Assembly (NCBI GenBank): GCA_963575745.1 | Contig: CAUYUJ010006558.1 | Span: forward strand, 433,501 to 497,500 | Reading direction: 5' to 3' | Origin: Prorocentrum cordatum | Taxonomy: Eukaryota > Sar > Dinophyceae > Prorocentrales > Prorocentraceae | DNA: 64,000 nt | Shown here: positions 42,491-51,829 of the stretch, in pieces | Layout: each line of letters opens with the position of its first letter | How positions within the stretch are numbered: position 1 is the stretch's first letter | Made by a program: the position numbers and the translations under genes | Notes under the pieces: model-generated | Told to the model about the DNA's origin: nothing | The model's input: only the letters and a program-made list of their open reading frames with translations | Database searches by the model: none

Positions 42491-44260
42491 GGGGTGTTGC
42501 CGATTATATCCAGTGCAGACTTTTGATTGTTGGCTGAAGGTGTGGAATCGTCACAAGGAGATCCGCAGTGGAGTTCGGAAAGTATGGGGTTCCATCGTCG
42601 ACAAGTTTCAACAAATGACGGAAGCGCAGCAAAGTCGGGCCATTCGAGGCCCCGTGTCCACGGTCATTCACAGCTTGCTACGCCTGGGATGGAATCCTTT
42701 GGAAGCTTCCACGTGGGGTTACCAAGCTGGCCCCGACCGGGTTGAAGAATGGCAATTCTCCGACAGCGCGTATGAGCAAAACAAGGTTGTGTTGCATACG
42801 GATCTGTTGGCAGATATTAAGGAAGCAGCTGCACTTAAAGTTTGGTCCGTCGCATCTCATCATTACTGTGGGGGAGGTGTCGAGTCTGGAGTGGACAACA
42901 CCTCTTTTAGACAGATGGTACGTCAAATCGGTTGCTTGGAAAATGGTAAACGTATGGCCGAGGAGGGTGTTGGCCAAATGAACGAAAAAAAGAATTGAAA
43001 AGGTATGCAAGCAGTGATGTATGTGACCGATGCGGGGATGCCGTTGAGTCGCCACTTCACAGGTACTGGACGTGTAGGTGCAATCAGGGGGCTGAACCGT
43101 ATTCGTATGTCGGATGAACTCGCCATGCAAGCACAAACTCAAGCAACATCATGTGAGGCATTTTGTATGCGAGGTCTTTTACCTAGGAGCTGGACCGCTA
43201 TTCCGCCTCCCGTTTCTGAGGCCGCTTGGAGCTTCTCGGGGCCCTCGATGGACCAAGGAGCCTGGGACCCTGGTGTTCCGCATGAACCCCTCCAGGTGTT
43301 CGGGGACGCCTCGGGAGGCCCCGAGTCCAGCGACTCTAGAATGCGCAGAGTGGGGGTGGCCATTGCCCTCTGCTCCCAGCTTGTGCCGTCTGTCCAGATA
43401 GATGCTTATGTTTATGGCCCGTTGGTAGGAAGAAGAAAAGTTGTTGCCAGAGGAGAGCTCCAAGCTTTTTTTGCTCGCCGTGTGGATGTCTCAAGCTCGG
43501 CTGTGTTATATTACTGATTGTGACTATGTAGCTCTCGGCTGGTATCAACAACTACATAAGTATCCCGCAGGTGAGGATGCTGACCTGTGGGACGAGATAG
43601 ACCTTTTGCTCCAGCACCGATTTCACGATCACATTTCGGTTTGACTCACGAATTCACACTGTGGCCTTGCAAACATCGTGGAGGGCAGAATTTCGCGCAA
43701 TATGGTGCTCGGTAACCTGGTGGTCGATGAATTGGCTGGTGTGGCTGCACGGCAGCACCGCGTGCCCGAGGCCGACAGGTACCGTGTTCAACTGCACGAA
43801 AGCAGGGCACGATTGGTGCGCCTTCGCCTGCTTCGGGCCACACTTGACTGTTTCGCTCGAGATAAGCAGCTGGAATCGGAAAGGAAAACGACGGGGGTGC
43901 CTCCCCCGCCCTTGGCCCCCACCCCGCCTGCTGCTGCTGCTCTCACCTCCCTCATGTCTCAACGCGCGCTGTCGGACGACAGAAGACGGTGTTTGAAATG
44001 TCACGGATCGGTTAGCCAAGCGACCCCCAAAGAGTTTGGAGTTCGCCGTGCCCGAGCCTGGTCAACGTTGACGGTGTCATTTTTCCCCGTCTGTCGGCTC
44101 ACGCGTGCATGTGGCTGGGGGCTGGCTACACTCCTCTCACTTCCTCAATGTGCATGTGAGTTTGAAAACCTGGTTCTGTGGGAGGTGTGGGGCCATAGCT
44201 GGTAAGCAGCTGCGGTCGTTGGGCAAGCCTTGCACACACCGTTTAACCCCCACAGGTAAA
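42480..44260 (+). pseudogene. LINE 1 C-terminal region: Cys/His motif, RNase H, terminal zinc motif
   Basis: 42500-42995 encodes the thumb-like region (FDCWLKVWNRHKEIRSGVR...). In a shifted frame 43025-43090 encodes CDRCGDAVESPLHRYWTC, then RNase H: LQVFGDASGG (first Asp, about 43300), RRVGVAIAL, VARGELQAFF (Glu, about 43450), ITDCDYVALGW (Asp) in another frame, and GNLVVDELAGVA (last Asp, about 43730). The end encodes SLKTWFCGRCGAIAG with LGKPC, matching the end of LINE 2. At least three frame changes and a TGA (42996) disrupt it. Confidence 0.75.
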
Positions 44261-44394
44261 TAATATCTGGATATGATTTTTCATTATCTGCCCCCCAAGG
44301 CCCTCAGCAAGGCCGAGAAGGTCCAGGGGGGCTTGATTAGTCATAGGTGCTGGTACTAGCTTCGCTACTGGTTCATACTCATACTCATACTCCA

Positions 44395-44520
44395 TTCCCC
44401 CTCCTCCTCTATTCCTCCTCCTCCTCCTCCTCCTCCTCCTCCTCCTCCTCCTCCTCCTCCTCCTCCTCTTCTTCCACTCATCCTCCCCCAGTCCTCCTCC
44501 TCCCCCTCCTCCTCCATGTT
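44395..44520. repeat. (TCC)n between convergent LINEs 1 and 2
   Basis: CATACT repeats at 44370-44390 are followed by (TCC)n. On the minus strand this reads as a (GGA)n tail immediately after LINE 2. Confidence 0.9.
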
Positions 44521-44575
44521 GCATGTTGCATGCTTCAAGGGGGGGTCCGAGCACTCCTCGGGCCCGCTCGGGACC

Positions 44576-45091
44576 TCATTGTGAGATCCTGTGGCCTGGC
44601 ACCCCCAACGCCCGCGCGCAGTCCTCCTGTGACTTCGCGGCGAGGGTGCTTGGCCGCAGCTGCCGTCCTTGCGGCAGCCGTCCACGCAGCAATCGTGACC
44701 TCGCCTTCTTCCCGGTGTTTGTGGGGGGGGGGAGACAAGGTTCCTTCAGCTTAAAGGCTCGAGCCGACGACACCCCCCCACACCTGCTGCAAAATGCGAC
44801 CCCACGGATGACGTGGAGGTGCGGGAGGTGTGTCGCGTGAAACCACTGGGCGTGATTCGGGGCGCATGGGGATCCGAGCCAGGACTCCCTGGTCCCCCGA
44901 ATCTGGTACCTGAAGCAGATTTTGCATCTGAGGCCCTCGGGGACGTCTTCTAAAACATGCTGGGCATGGCCCCACTTCTGTGGGGCCTTAACCCGCCCTC
45001 GCTTCTTGGGAGCGGGCGGCGGGGCAGGGAACACTTCCCAGCAACAGCTCCTGAGCGGCGGCGATTCGATTCTGGATGAGCTCTGCCTCAC
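44576..45091 (-). pseudogene. LINE 2 C-terminal zinc-motif region
   Basis: From about PKKRGRVKAPQKWGHAQHVL the frame encodes GLRCKICFRYQ, HLPHLHVIRGVAFCSRCGG and KLKEPCLPP, a Cys/His arrangement shared with the end of LINE 1 (TWFCGRCGA...LGKPC). The upstream residues of the frame overlap the RNase H frame and are a shadow. It ends with a stop at 44576, followed within 60 bp by the (GGA)n tail. Confidence 0.65.
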
Positions 45092-45578
45092 GATCTGCTT
45101 CTAGGACGGGGCGGGTCACCCAATCAGGAAGTTGGACTCGTGCTGCTGCATCTGTTGCAACCTGTTCTGTTAACTGGTTTGCCAGGTATGCCCAGGGCTG
45201 GATGTTGCAATCCCAGAAATCACCCTCCGTGGGGTGAGACTTGGTCTTGTGGAACTCCATGGTCCCGTCGAAGCTCTGGCGGGCCTCCCAGAACTCCCCC
45301 CATCGGTCTACGTTCCATTTATGCCGCCAGAGGGGCCCTCGTAGGCCACGATATACATATGCTGAATCTGTCACGATGGTAATCTCTCCTGCTAAGTTCT
45401 GGACGGCCTTGACCACCGCGTAGAGCTCTCCGCGGTTGACCGTCTGTCTTCCTGGCAGGCCTCCTCTTAAAGTTCCTATGGTCTCGAGGTCGGAATCTTT
45501 AACTGCTACCCCCCAGCCAACTCTCCTCAGCCTCGGATCATTCGGAAACCTTCCTCCTCCAGCGTCGCCCCCCACCAA
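44988..45578 (-). pseudogene. LINE 2 RNase H domain
   Basis: VGGDAGGGRFPNDPRLRRVGWG (first Asp), TVNRGELYAVVKAVQ (Glu), ITIVTDSAYVYRG (second Asp) and YLANQLTEQVATDAAA (last Asp), with HKTKSHPTEGDF between. All four acidic positions are present. It is joined to the reverse transcriptase frame by a one-base shift near 45560. It would remove RNA from the RNA-DNA hybrid during element copying. Confidence 0.8.
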
Positions 45579-48430
45579 AAACTTGCCCTTGGTGGGGCCC
45601 CCATTGGATCATGAAGGCCCCCGTGGCTCCGAGGGTGGCTCGGGGAGGGTGTTGGTCCAGGCGCCCTGCCGTAAAGCCAGCTGGCTGCAGTCCTCGTCCC
45701 CATTTCACTGGATCGGATGGAAACTCATCAATAGCCTTCTGGATGAGGTACTGGGAGTCGAGGACTGCTTCATCGGCACTGCGCACGTGCGCTGGGCACG
45801 TCCAAAGGCGGTGAAGGTCGCCCTCCACTGGTGCTCCACACCTGGCACATCGCGCTGGCTGGCTTGGTTTACATTCGTGTACTCGGGCGTTGGTCCAGAT
45901 CGTGGCCTTCCCGAGGGCTTGGAGGGCATTGGCTCGAATGGGCTGGCTATCCTTCCGAAGCTTCCGATAGGTCTTCTGAAACTGGAAAGTGTCGATCCCG
46001 AACTCAGCCCCCCCTCCGAGATGGAAGTGCGAGGCACTTTCCCAGAGAACCCGAGACACATGTTCGCTGAAGTCGTCCAGGAAGGCCGTCTGGGCTCTGA
46101 GATCTCCAGGAACGAGCTTATACCGCTGATTGCCAGGGAGGCTCCATCCCCAGGGCCCCACCATGTACACTCCTAGGTCATGAAGGGTGGCAATGGGCGC
46201 GGAGAAGAGGGAGGTAACCTTACTCCATCGGGTCTTACTTGCCAGACGTGCCACTGTAGGAGACCACATGTTCCCTATTGATTTGTGCAACTCTGGATTC
46301 TGGTTGACCATGTCGAACCAGGGCTTGACGACTTGCATGGGGAGGTAATGCGCAGGATCCTCCTGCTGCTGTCCCCGTGCTGACAAAGCAAAGCCTGCCG
46401 TCGTGCAACCGTACTTGGGAACATATCCAAGCCCTCGGACTAGTCGTCCCCGAACTTGCTTAAGTACTGTCGGCGCAATACCTTGCCCCTGTTGGCCCCA
46501 GAAGAGCTGTGGACGGCCCCCCGTATTGACCAGCCTCCGACTCCTCTTGGTGGTCCTGGTGAGGTTGGTGATCCCGTTGGGCCCCTGGAGCCCCTTCTTG
46601 AAACGTTCCTTCCGGATCTTCAATCGCCTCCGCAGCCCCAAGGTAGTGTCCAGGCCGAGGCCCCTCCCCTGGACACTGGTCTTGACGGCCCACCCCAACG
46701 CCTTGGTGCGCTCGCTTATTTTGACGCTCAGCCCAGGCACCGACGCGAGAACACAGGATTTAGGAGAGAGCTTGCAACCATGGGCCTCGAGCTTCTTACC
46801 CAGGAGTGCCGTCGCCTCTGGGGCCACCTCCAAGATCTCCTCAGACGAGCCCCAGACACGCAACCTCAGGTCGGCAACCCAGGTACGAAAACGAACTCGT
46901 GGAAACTGGTAGTGTAAATCTTCCAAGATTTTAGACAGGAAGGCTCGGGCGAGAGATGTTGATTGGGTGCAGCCTTGCAGGGCGCTGTCGGTCGGGCGCG
47001 TGGGTGACGAGCATCCTAGCGAGGCAGAGGACAGAAATCTGGCTGCCTGATGAACAATCATGGCGTGCATGAGCGGGATGGTGGGATACTCAAGACTGGT
47101 GGCCACCCCGCAGACATACTCCGCACAAGTAGTGTCGAGCAACTTTTCGATGTCAATCAATGCCTCTGCAAGCGGCATCTGCAAACTGGTGACCAGCTCC
47201 GCTGTCACTTCGCTCAAAAGGGCTGCTCGGAGGCACGATGATCCTCGGATGGCTTCATCCCAAAAACCTGCCCTTTTTGAATCCCACGCGGTGAGGCCTG
47301 GGCGGTGCAACTTGACTAGGATACGATAGAAACTGTTGGCATGGGTGATGGGTCGATCGGCTTCGATACTCTTAGGGAGGAGACGAACCATATTGAGTAG
47401 CACCTGCGCGGGATACTTAGAGGTCGTCCGAACCTGATTGATCAGGTCGGTGAAGGCAGTCTTGCCCTCGGGCGGCAGGGCGTCGAGCTCGCGCGGGTGC
47501 CGCAAGTCAGCACCTCCTGCTGAGCTAGGGCTGTACCTCCGAACAATTTCAAACACTTCGGCTTTTGTCCAATCTGGCTCCTGGGCAGCACGCTGTTGGG
47601 CAACTCTTCGGAGCTCTTGAAGCCAGGGGGGATCTTCAGGGCACTGGCGGGGTCCCTTTGGGCTCCAGTATTTATCCCAATAGGTGAGCTTATGCTGCGT
47701 GATAAGGATGGGGTCATCGGAAAGGGTCCCATTTAGAGGAACCAGATCTTGTTCTTCAGGGGGGGGGGGGGGTCCCTTGGTGATGGCATGTGATATCTTA
47801 CCTCCTTTTTTAAGGTCCTCCTCGATCCACTCCTGGAAAGCCTTCCGAGACGCCTGATTTTCTTTCTTCTGGAAATGTTGAGATATCTGCTCAAGATAAT
47901 CCCCCAGAGTCTGCCCTGCCCCAATCTGGAAATTGGCCTCGAAAACCTCTAGGTCCGAGAACTGGCCTGTGAAATACTCGAGAATGACATGTTTAATCTC
48001 GGGGTCGACATACTCTGGCCATCTAAGATCGGGAATAATTCTGTTCAAGAGCGCCTGCAATGCAAAAACTTGTGCATGGGGCCCAGGGCGTCGCAGGAAG
48101 TGATCACGATCCTGCACGCGTGCGACGATCACCTGCCACCGGTTTGCGTCGCTGGTGGCCAGCCCCGTCTGGGGCGCTGGCGGTGGCAGAGGACGCCTGA
48201 GCAGTTGCGCACACTGGCCTCGCTGCGGGGCGGACTGGGATCCCACCTTGTTGTGGGCTTCCTGCAGCTCCAGAGCTCGACTCAAGATGGCATATTCTCG
48301 GGTAATCTGCTTGCTGACATGCTGCGCACAAACGGGGTACGTGGGTGTGAGGTTCATGCTCTCCTCCTCCTCCTCCGCCCTCTCGTAGTAGTATTCCCAC
48401 GAGCGTTTGACTCCAGAGTATTCTTTGGGG
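45538..48430 (-). pseudogene. LINE 2 reverse transcriptase
   Basis: The open frame extends to 48663, but the part above about 48430 is a shadow of the endonuclease frame. It begins around EYSGVKRSWEYYYERAEEEEE. It includes MVRLLPKSIEADRPITHANS (template-grip region), SLQMPLAEALIDIEKLLDT (motif A, Asp present), GCTQSTSLARAFLSK (motif B) and RTWVADLRLRVWG (motif C). In motif C the expected first Asp of the pair is Ala, so catalysis should be impaired. The C-terminus carries CARCGAPVEGDLHRLWTC. Compared with LINE 1 the frame is long and clean, so the loss is recent or the frame was kept. Confidence 0.8.
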
Positions 48431-49312
48431 AGAGAGGGGGGGCTCGACTGCGTGCCAAAATCTCCTTCTGAGCGACTGCGCGTGCCAGAACTCCTGCCAC
48501 GCCAAGATGCGGTCTCCACGGGCCCTCCAGGACAGCCGTGAGGGAGGTGTCGAGGGCAAGACACTGGTCGACCACAAAATAGTCCAGCATGCGATGCCCA
48601 TTCGAGCACGTCCACGTCGTATTTTCTGGGGTAACCACGACCCCACGTACCCAGGAAAGCCACTTCATGGGTTTCTCCAAATCCTCAGGAACAACATTCC
48701 AGTCCCCCGCGATGAGGTAGGGGAACTTTTGCGTGCGGATGTGGGCGGTGAATTCCATGGCGATATCACGATTTGCTTGGTCCATCCCAACCCCTGAAGT
48801 CAGATATACGGCAACAACCAAGAAATTCACCCCATCGGGTTTGATAATACAACTGGTCCATCGGGTCCCTATTGCAAGAGGCTTGATGTGGCCCTTGGCT
48901 CCCATGACCCGAGCGTGGGAAGAGAGGTGTGATCGAACCCCAAGAAGGATCCCGCCTTGGCTGCCCTGAGCGGTGGGCGTGGCAGGGCAGACATGTCTTC
49001 CAGCCACTCTTCTGAAACTTGTTCCGAAAATCCCCATGTCGGTCTAGTGTGAGGTGCGTCTCTGTCAAAACACACACGTCTGCTGTGAGACGAGTCCAAT
49101 ATATACTTCTTAGCGGTATTGTTCCATGTCGTGATATTGGCGGCGTAGATTGCTAGTGACCCTCCCTTCCCACTTGCATTTCCCTTAGCCTGAGAGAAGG
49201 ACGGGTAGCCAAAATCGGCCGCGTAGTCTAAGTACGGGTAGTCGTCGATGGCCGCCTCACTGTTGCTCACGAAAAGCGTGGCCATCACGAGCAAGAGGAA
49301 ATTCAGCTTCAT
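48390..49312 (-). pseudogene. LINE 2 endonuclease with an N-terminal signal peptide-like sequence
   Basis: Starts MKLNFLLLVMATLFVSNSEA, a textbook signal peptide with a likely cleavage after SEA, then about 30 residues (AIDDYPYLDYAADFGYPSFS). It continues in the same frame into LAIYAANITTWNNTAKKYIL, the typical start of a LINE endonuclease. After a frameshift comes CVLTETHLTLDRHGDF. After another come GILLGVRSHL, YLIAGDWNVVPEDL, RMLDYFVVD and GPWRPHLGV, covering the E, D-N, D and H motif positions. The fusion may be an insertion into a secreted-protein gene or a captured leader. The enzyme is broken by two frameshifts. Confidence 0.6.
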
Positions 49313-49479
49313 CACCGGCGATCTGCATGGTATTCCCACGCCGCGGGCTGGCGCTGCTCGCCCTCGTCAGCCTCGCCCTCCTCGCTCAGTCGGCTCCGCC
49401 TCACCCCCCCCGTCGGTCGAGACACGGGGGGGGCGCGCAGGCGCGCGGCCTGCGGCCGCGGCCGGGACGTAGACCCCCC

Positions 49480-50315
49480 GGACAGCACCGAGACGGCCCC
49501 AAAGAGGCCCCAACGGGAGCGCCAAGGCGGCACCACAACGGCCCGAGCTGGGCCCGAGGATGGCCCAGGCGACTGCCAAGATGCCGCCGAGAGAGGAGCA
49601 CAAGAGAGCCCCCGAGAGGGCCAAGCGGTGGCCCCCCTCCCATGAGCGGGGATATGAAGGCGAGACAGGGAGGTGGTACACGCTGCAGCCCTCTGGTCAG
49701 TGCTGGAGGCGTCCTCCTCCTCCTCCTCCTCCTCCTCCTCCTGCTTAACCTCCTCCTCCTCCCCCTCCCCCTCCCCCTCCCCCTCACCCCCCCTCCCCAT
49801 CACCCTCTTCCTCTCCCATCCCCTTCCTCCGCCTCCTCCGCCTCCTCCTCCTCCATTCCTCCTCCGCCTCCAGTTATCCTCCTCCACTCCTCCTCCTCCT
49901 CTCCTCCTCCTCCTCCTGCTGCTGCTGCTGCTGCTCCTCCTGATCCTGCTCCTCCTCCACCTCCTCATCCTCCTCCTCCTCCTCCATTCCTCCTACATTT
50001 CCTCCTCCATTTTCTCCTCCTCCTTCCCGTCCTTCCCCTCCTGCTCCTGCTCCTCCTCCTCCTCCTTCTCCTCCTCCTCCTCCGCCGGCTCCGCCTCTGC
50101 CTTCGCCTCTGCCTTCGCCTCCGCCTCCACCTCCGCCCCCCCGCCTCCTCCGCCTCCGCCTCCGCCTCCGCCTCCGCCTCCGCCTCCTCCTCCTCCTCCT
50201 CCTCCTCCGCCTCCGCCTCCGCCTCCGCCTCCGCCTCCGCCTCCGCCTCCTCCTCAAACTCCTTCTCTTTCTCCTCTTCCTCCTCCTCCTCCTCCTGTTC
50301 TGTTCATACTCCCGA
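49480..50315. repeat. Degenerate CCCAAGAGG-type block and long (TCC)n
   Basis: 49480-49660 resembles the degenerate repeats at 22.0-23.7 kb. 49705-50315 is (TCC)n with (CCG CCT)n and GCT variants; read on the minus strand it is a (GGA)n tail after LINE 3. Leu/Pro/Ser-only + frames and the Arg-run tail of the minus frame are artefacts. Confidence 0.85.
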
Positions 50316-50499
50316 TGAGGGTGATCCGCGGTGGACGACGTGCAACGGTGAGACACGGAGAACGGGCCGCCGAGAGAAAGAGGGGGAACGACGACCACGA
50401 CCCTGACGGGAGGAAGGGAGAGGGGAGGAGGGCGCCACCCCACTACCCCGTCGCTCCCGCCACCCCTGTGTGGGCGAAATCCCCAGCCCACGCCTCTGC

Positions 50500-51358
50500 G
50501 CACGGGTGGGGGGGGGGCGCGCAAGGAGAGAAGATGGGGGGCGCTGGCCTCCACGTAGCGGAACGTGTCCGCAGGTCCCGCCCCAGCGGGCTGCAGTTGG
50601 CCCAGCACTGCCTGGGCGACGGTGCGAAAGAGGCCTGCGGGCGGAAGGAAGTCCCCGGGCCCCTCTGGGACCATGTGGGCCCCGTGGTAACACCTGCGAT
50701 GCCTTAAACCTTCCCCCAAAAAACGCACATATCGAAGGAAAAAGATTCGGCCCCATCGGAGGGTGCACACGTACTTGACCTCTGGTAGGTCCATGCATGA
50801 GGCTACATGGGCTTCTCTGGGAGCATCAGGAAAGAGAAAGAGAAACCTGGCGCCTACAGCCGCACACGCAACAGCACATCGAACCGTCTTTCTCAAAACT
50901 TCGTTGTCCAGGGCAATCTGGTCCCACTCAGGAGCCGACCTGTTGGGCATCCCCCAGGGCCATTCAGGAGATCTGACGACTCTGGGAAAAAGCTTCTTGT
51001 GTAAAGGTGGCCTGCAGCGTGCCCTACTGAAGGTTTCGCACGGCGGCCCTGAGATGACAGCCCATACTCGACCAGAAAGAATCAAATCGACCAGGGTCCT
51101 CACCTCTGGTCTCTCAACGGTGCTGTCCTGTTCGGCAGCTAGGCTAAGCGCGATTATCCTGAGACCTTTTTCTTCAGCGCTCCGATCTATAGCTGCTTGC
51201 AAGTCGCTTGGCCTTCTTGGACCAACTCCAATCAGTATGATGTAAAAGTGCTGCCCAATCGGCGGCGGGACGGGAATGGGGCTTGGCGGTGGCAGCTCTG
51301 CAGCTCGGAAGTCCGCTGCCACTCTCGCCACCGGGGACAGTTTTTGCCATTTCTTCAC
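50500..51358 (-). pseudogene. LINE 3 C-terminal cytosine-methyltransferase-like domain
   Basis: The frame beginning at 51358 (MKKWQKLSPVARVAADFRA) contains FYIILIGVGPRR (possible AdoMet-loop position), EKGLRIIALSLA, then GRVWAVISGPPCETFSRAR, which fits the PPC catalytic-loop motif of C5 DNA methyltransferases (residues 97-114). RFLFLFPDAP stands where the ENP-type motif is expected but lacks the Glu. Residues after about 285 are GC-rich read-through and the GGA tail. Retroelements with methyltransferase genes are documented in dinoflagellates; whether this diverged domain methylates DNA is unknown. Confidence 0.55.
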
Positions 51359-51390
51359 TGCAAGCGCCCTTAAGGCCAGGCCCGATACAC

Positions 51391-51813
51391 CTAATGACGT
51401 GTGTGTTTCTCCGCCTGCTCTGCATGCAACTCCCTGGAGGCAAGCTCAGTAGCGCACTCCACGTTGAGGTCACGCTGCTGCTGAATTTGCTCCTGGGTGA
51501 GGGGCCTGAGGGCCAGGGCAAGATTGGGCAAGCACGCTTTGGACCCATGCCTCATGTGCTTAGGCAACCTTAAATTCGTGAAGAACTCCTTATTGCAGGA
51601 CTGGCACACACTCCCTAATGCAACAGCCCTGGCCAGATCAATTTCTGGGTGATGCTTCGCCCTATGTGTGGCCCAGGCATGGGGGGTAATAAACGTGGCA
51701 TCACATTCAGGACACAAGTAAATCACGTCGGGATCGTCGAGTCCGCAAGTGGGGGGAGAGGGAACCTGGGTCGCCGCGCACAGAGCCCTGATATCCCTAC
51801 GCCACAGCGTCAA
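51391..51813 (-). pseudogene. LINE 3 zinc-finger region
   Basis: YLCPECDATFITPHAWATH followed by RAKHH is a C2H2-type finger. SVCQSCNKEFFTNLRLPKH with a second H/C set (MRHGSKAC) is a second one. They follow the reverse transcriptase thumb after a frameshift near 51860 and precede the methyltransferase-like domain. They may bind nucleic acid at the target or the element RNA. Confidence 0.7.
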
Positions 51814-51829
51814 ACGGGCAGAGTCGAGC

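Larger units (their letters stand above)
37570..44395 (+). mobile_element. LINE 1, decayed non-LTR retrotransposon
   Basis: Order on the + strand: zinc-ribbon/coiled-coil ORF1 (37702-38912), endonuclease and reverse transcriptase (38913 to about 42300), a CxxC...HxxxWxC motif (about 43025-43090), RNase H (about 43290-43760), and a C-terminal zinc motif (WFCGRCGAIAG, about 44175-44215). The order and motifs match LINE 2 on the opposite strand. Interrupted by an in-frame TGA between ORF1 and ORF2, several frameshifts and a small inverted-repeat insertion, so not autonomous now. It lies between two (TCC)n tracts. Confidence 0.85.
44395..49312 (-). mobile_element. LINE 2, decayed non-LTR retrotransposon of the LINE 1 lineage
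   Basis: On the minus strand: a signal-peptide-like start fused in frame to an endonuclease (49312 to about 48400), reverse transcriptase (about 48400-45900), CARCGAPVEGDLHRLWTC, RNase H (45578-45000), and a C-terminal zinc motif (VAFCSRCGG...KEPC) ending near 44576, then a (GGA)n tail. Domain order equals LINE 1, but no ORF1 is seen upstream. Frameshifts near 49090, 49030, 48400, 45560 and 45090. Confidence 0.85.

Noticed and set aside
48430-48663. First 75 codons of the 1041-codon minus frame as part of LINE 2 RT
   Set aside because: The endonuclease motifs (DWNVVPEDL, LDYFVVD, WRPHLGV) lie in another frame over the same DNA, so this part is a shadow.
49874-50500. Arg-run C-terminal extension of the LINE 3 methyltransferase-like frame
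   Set aside because: It is the GGA tail and GC-rich DNA read in frame; the domain-like sequence ends near residue 285.
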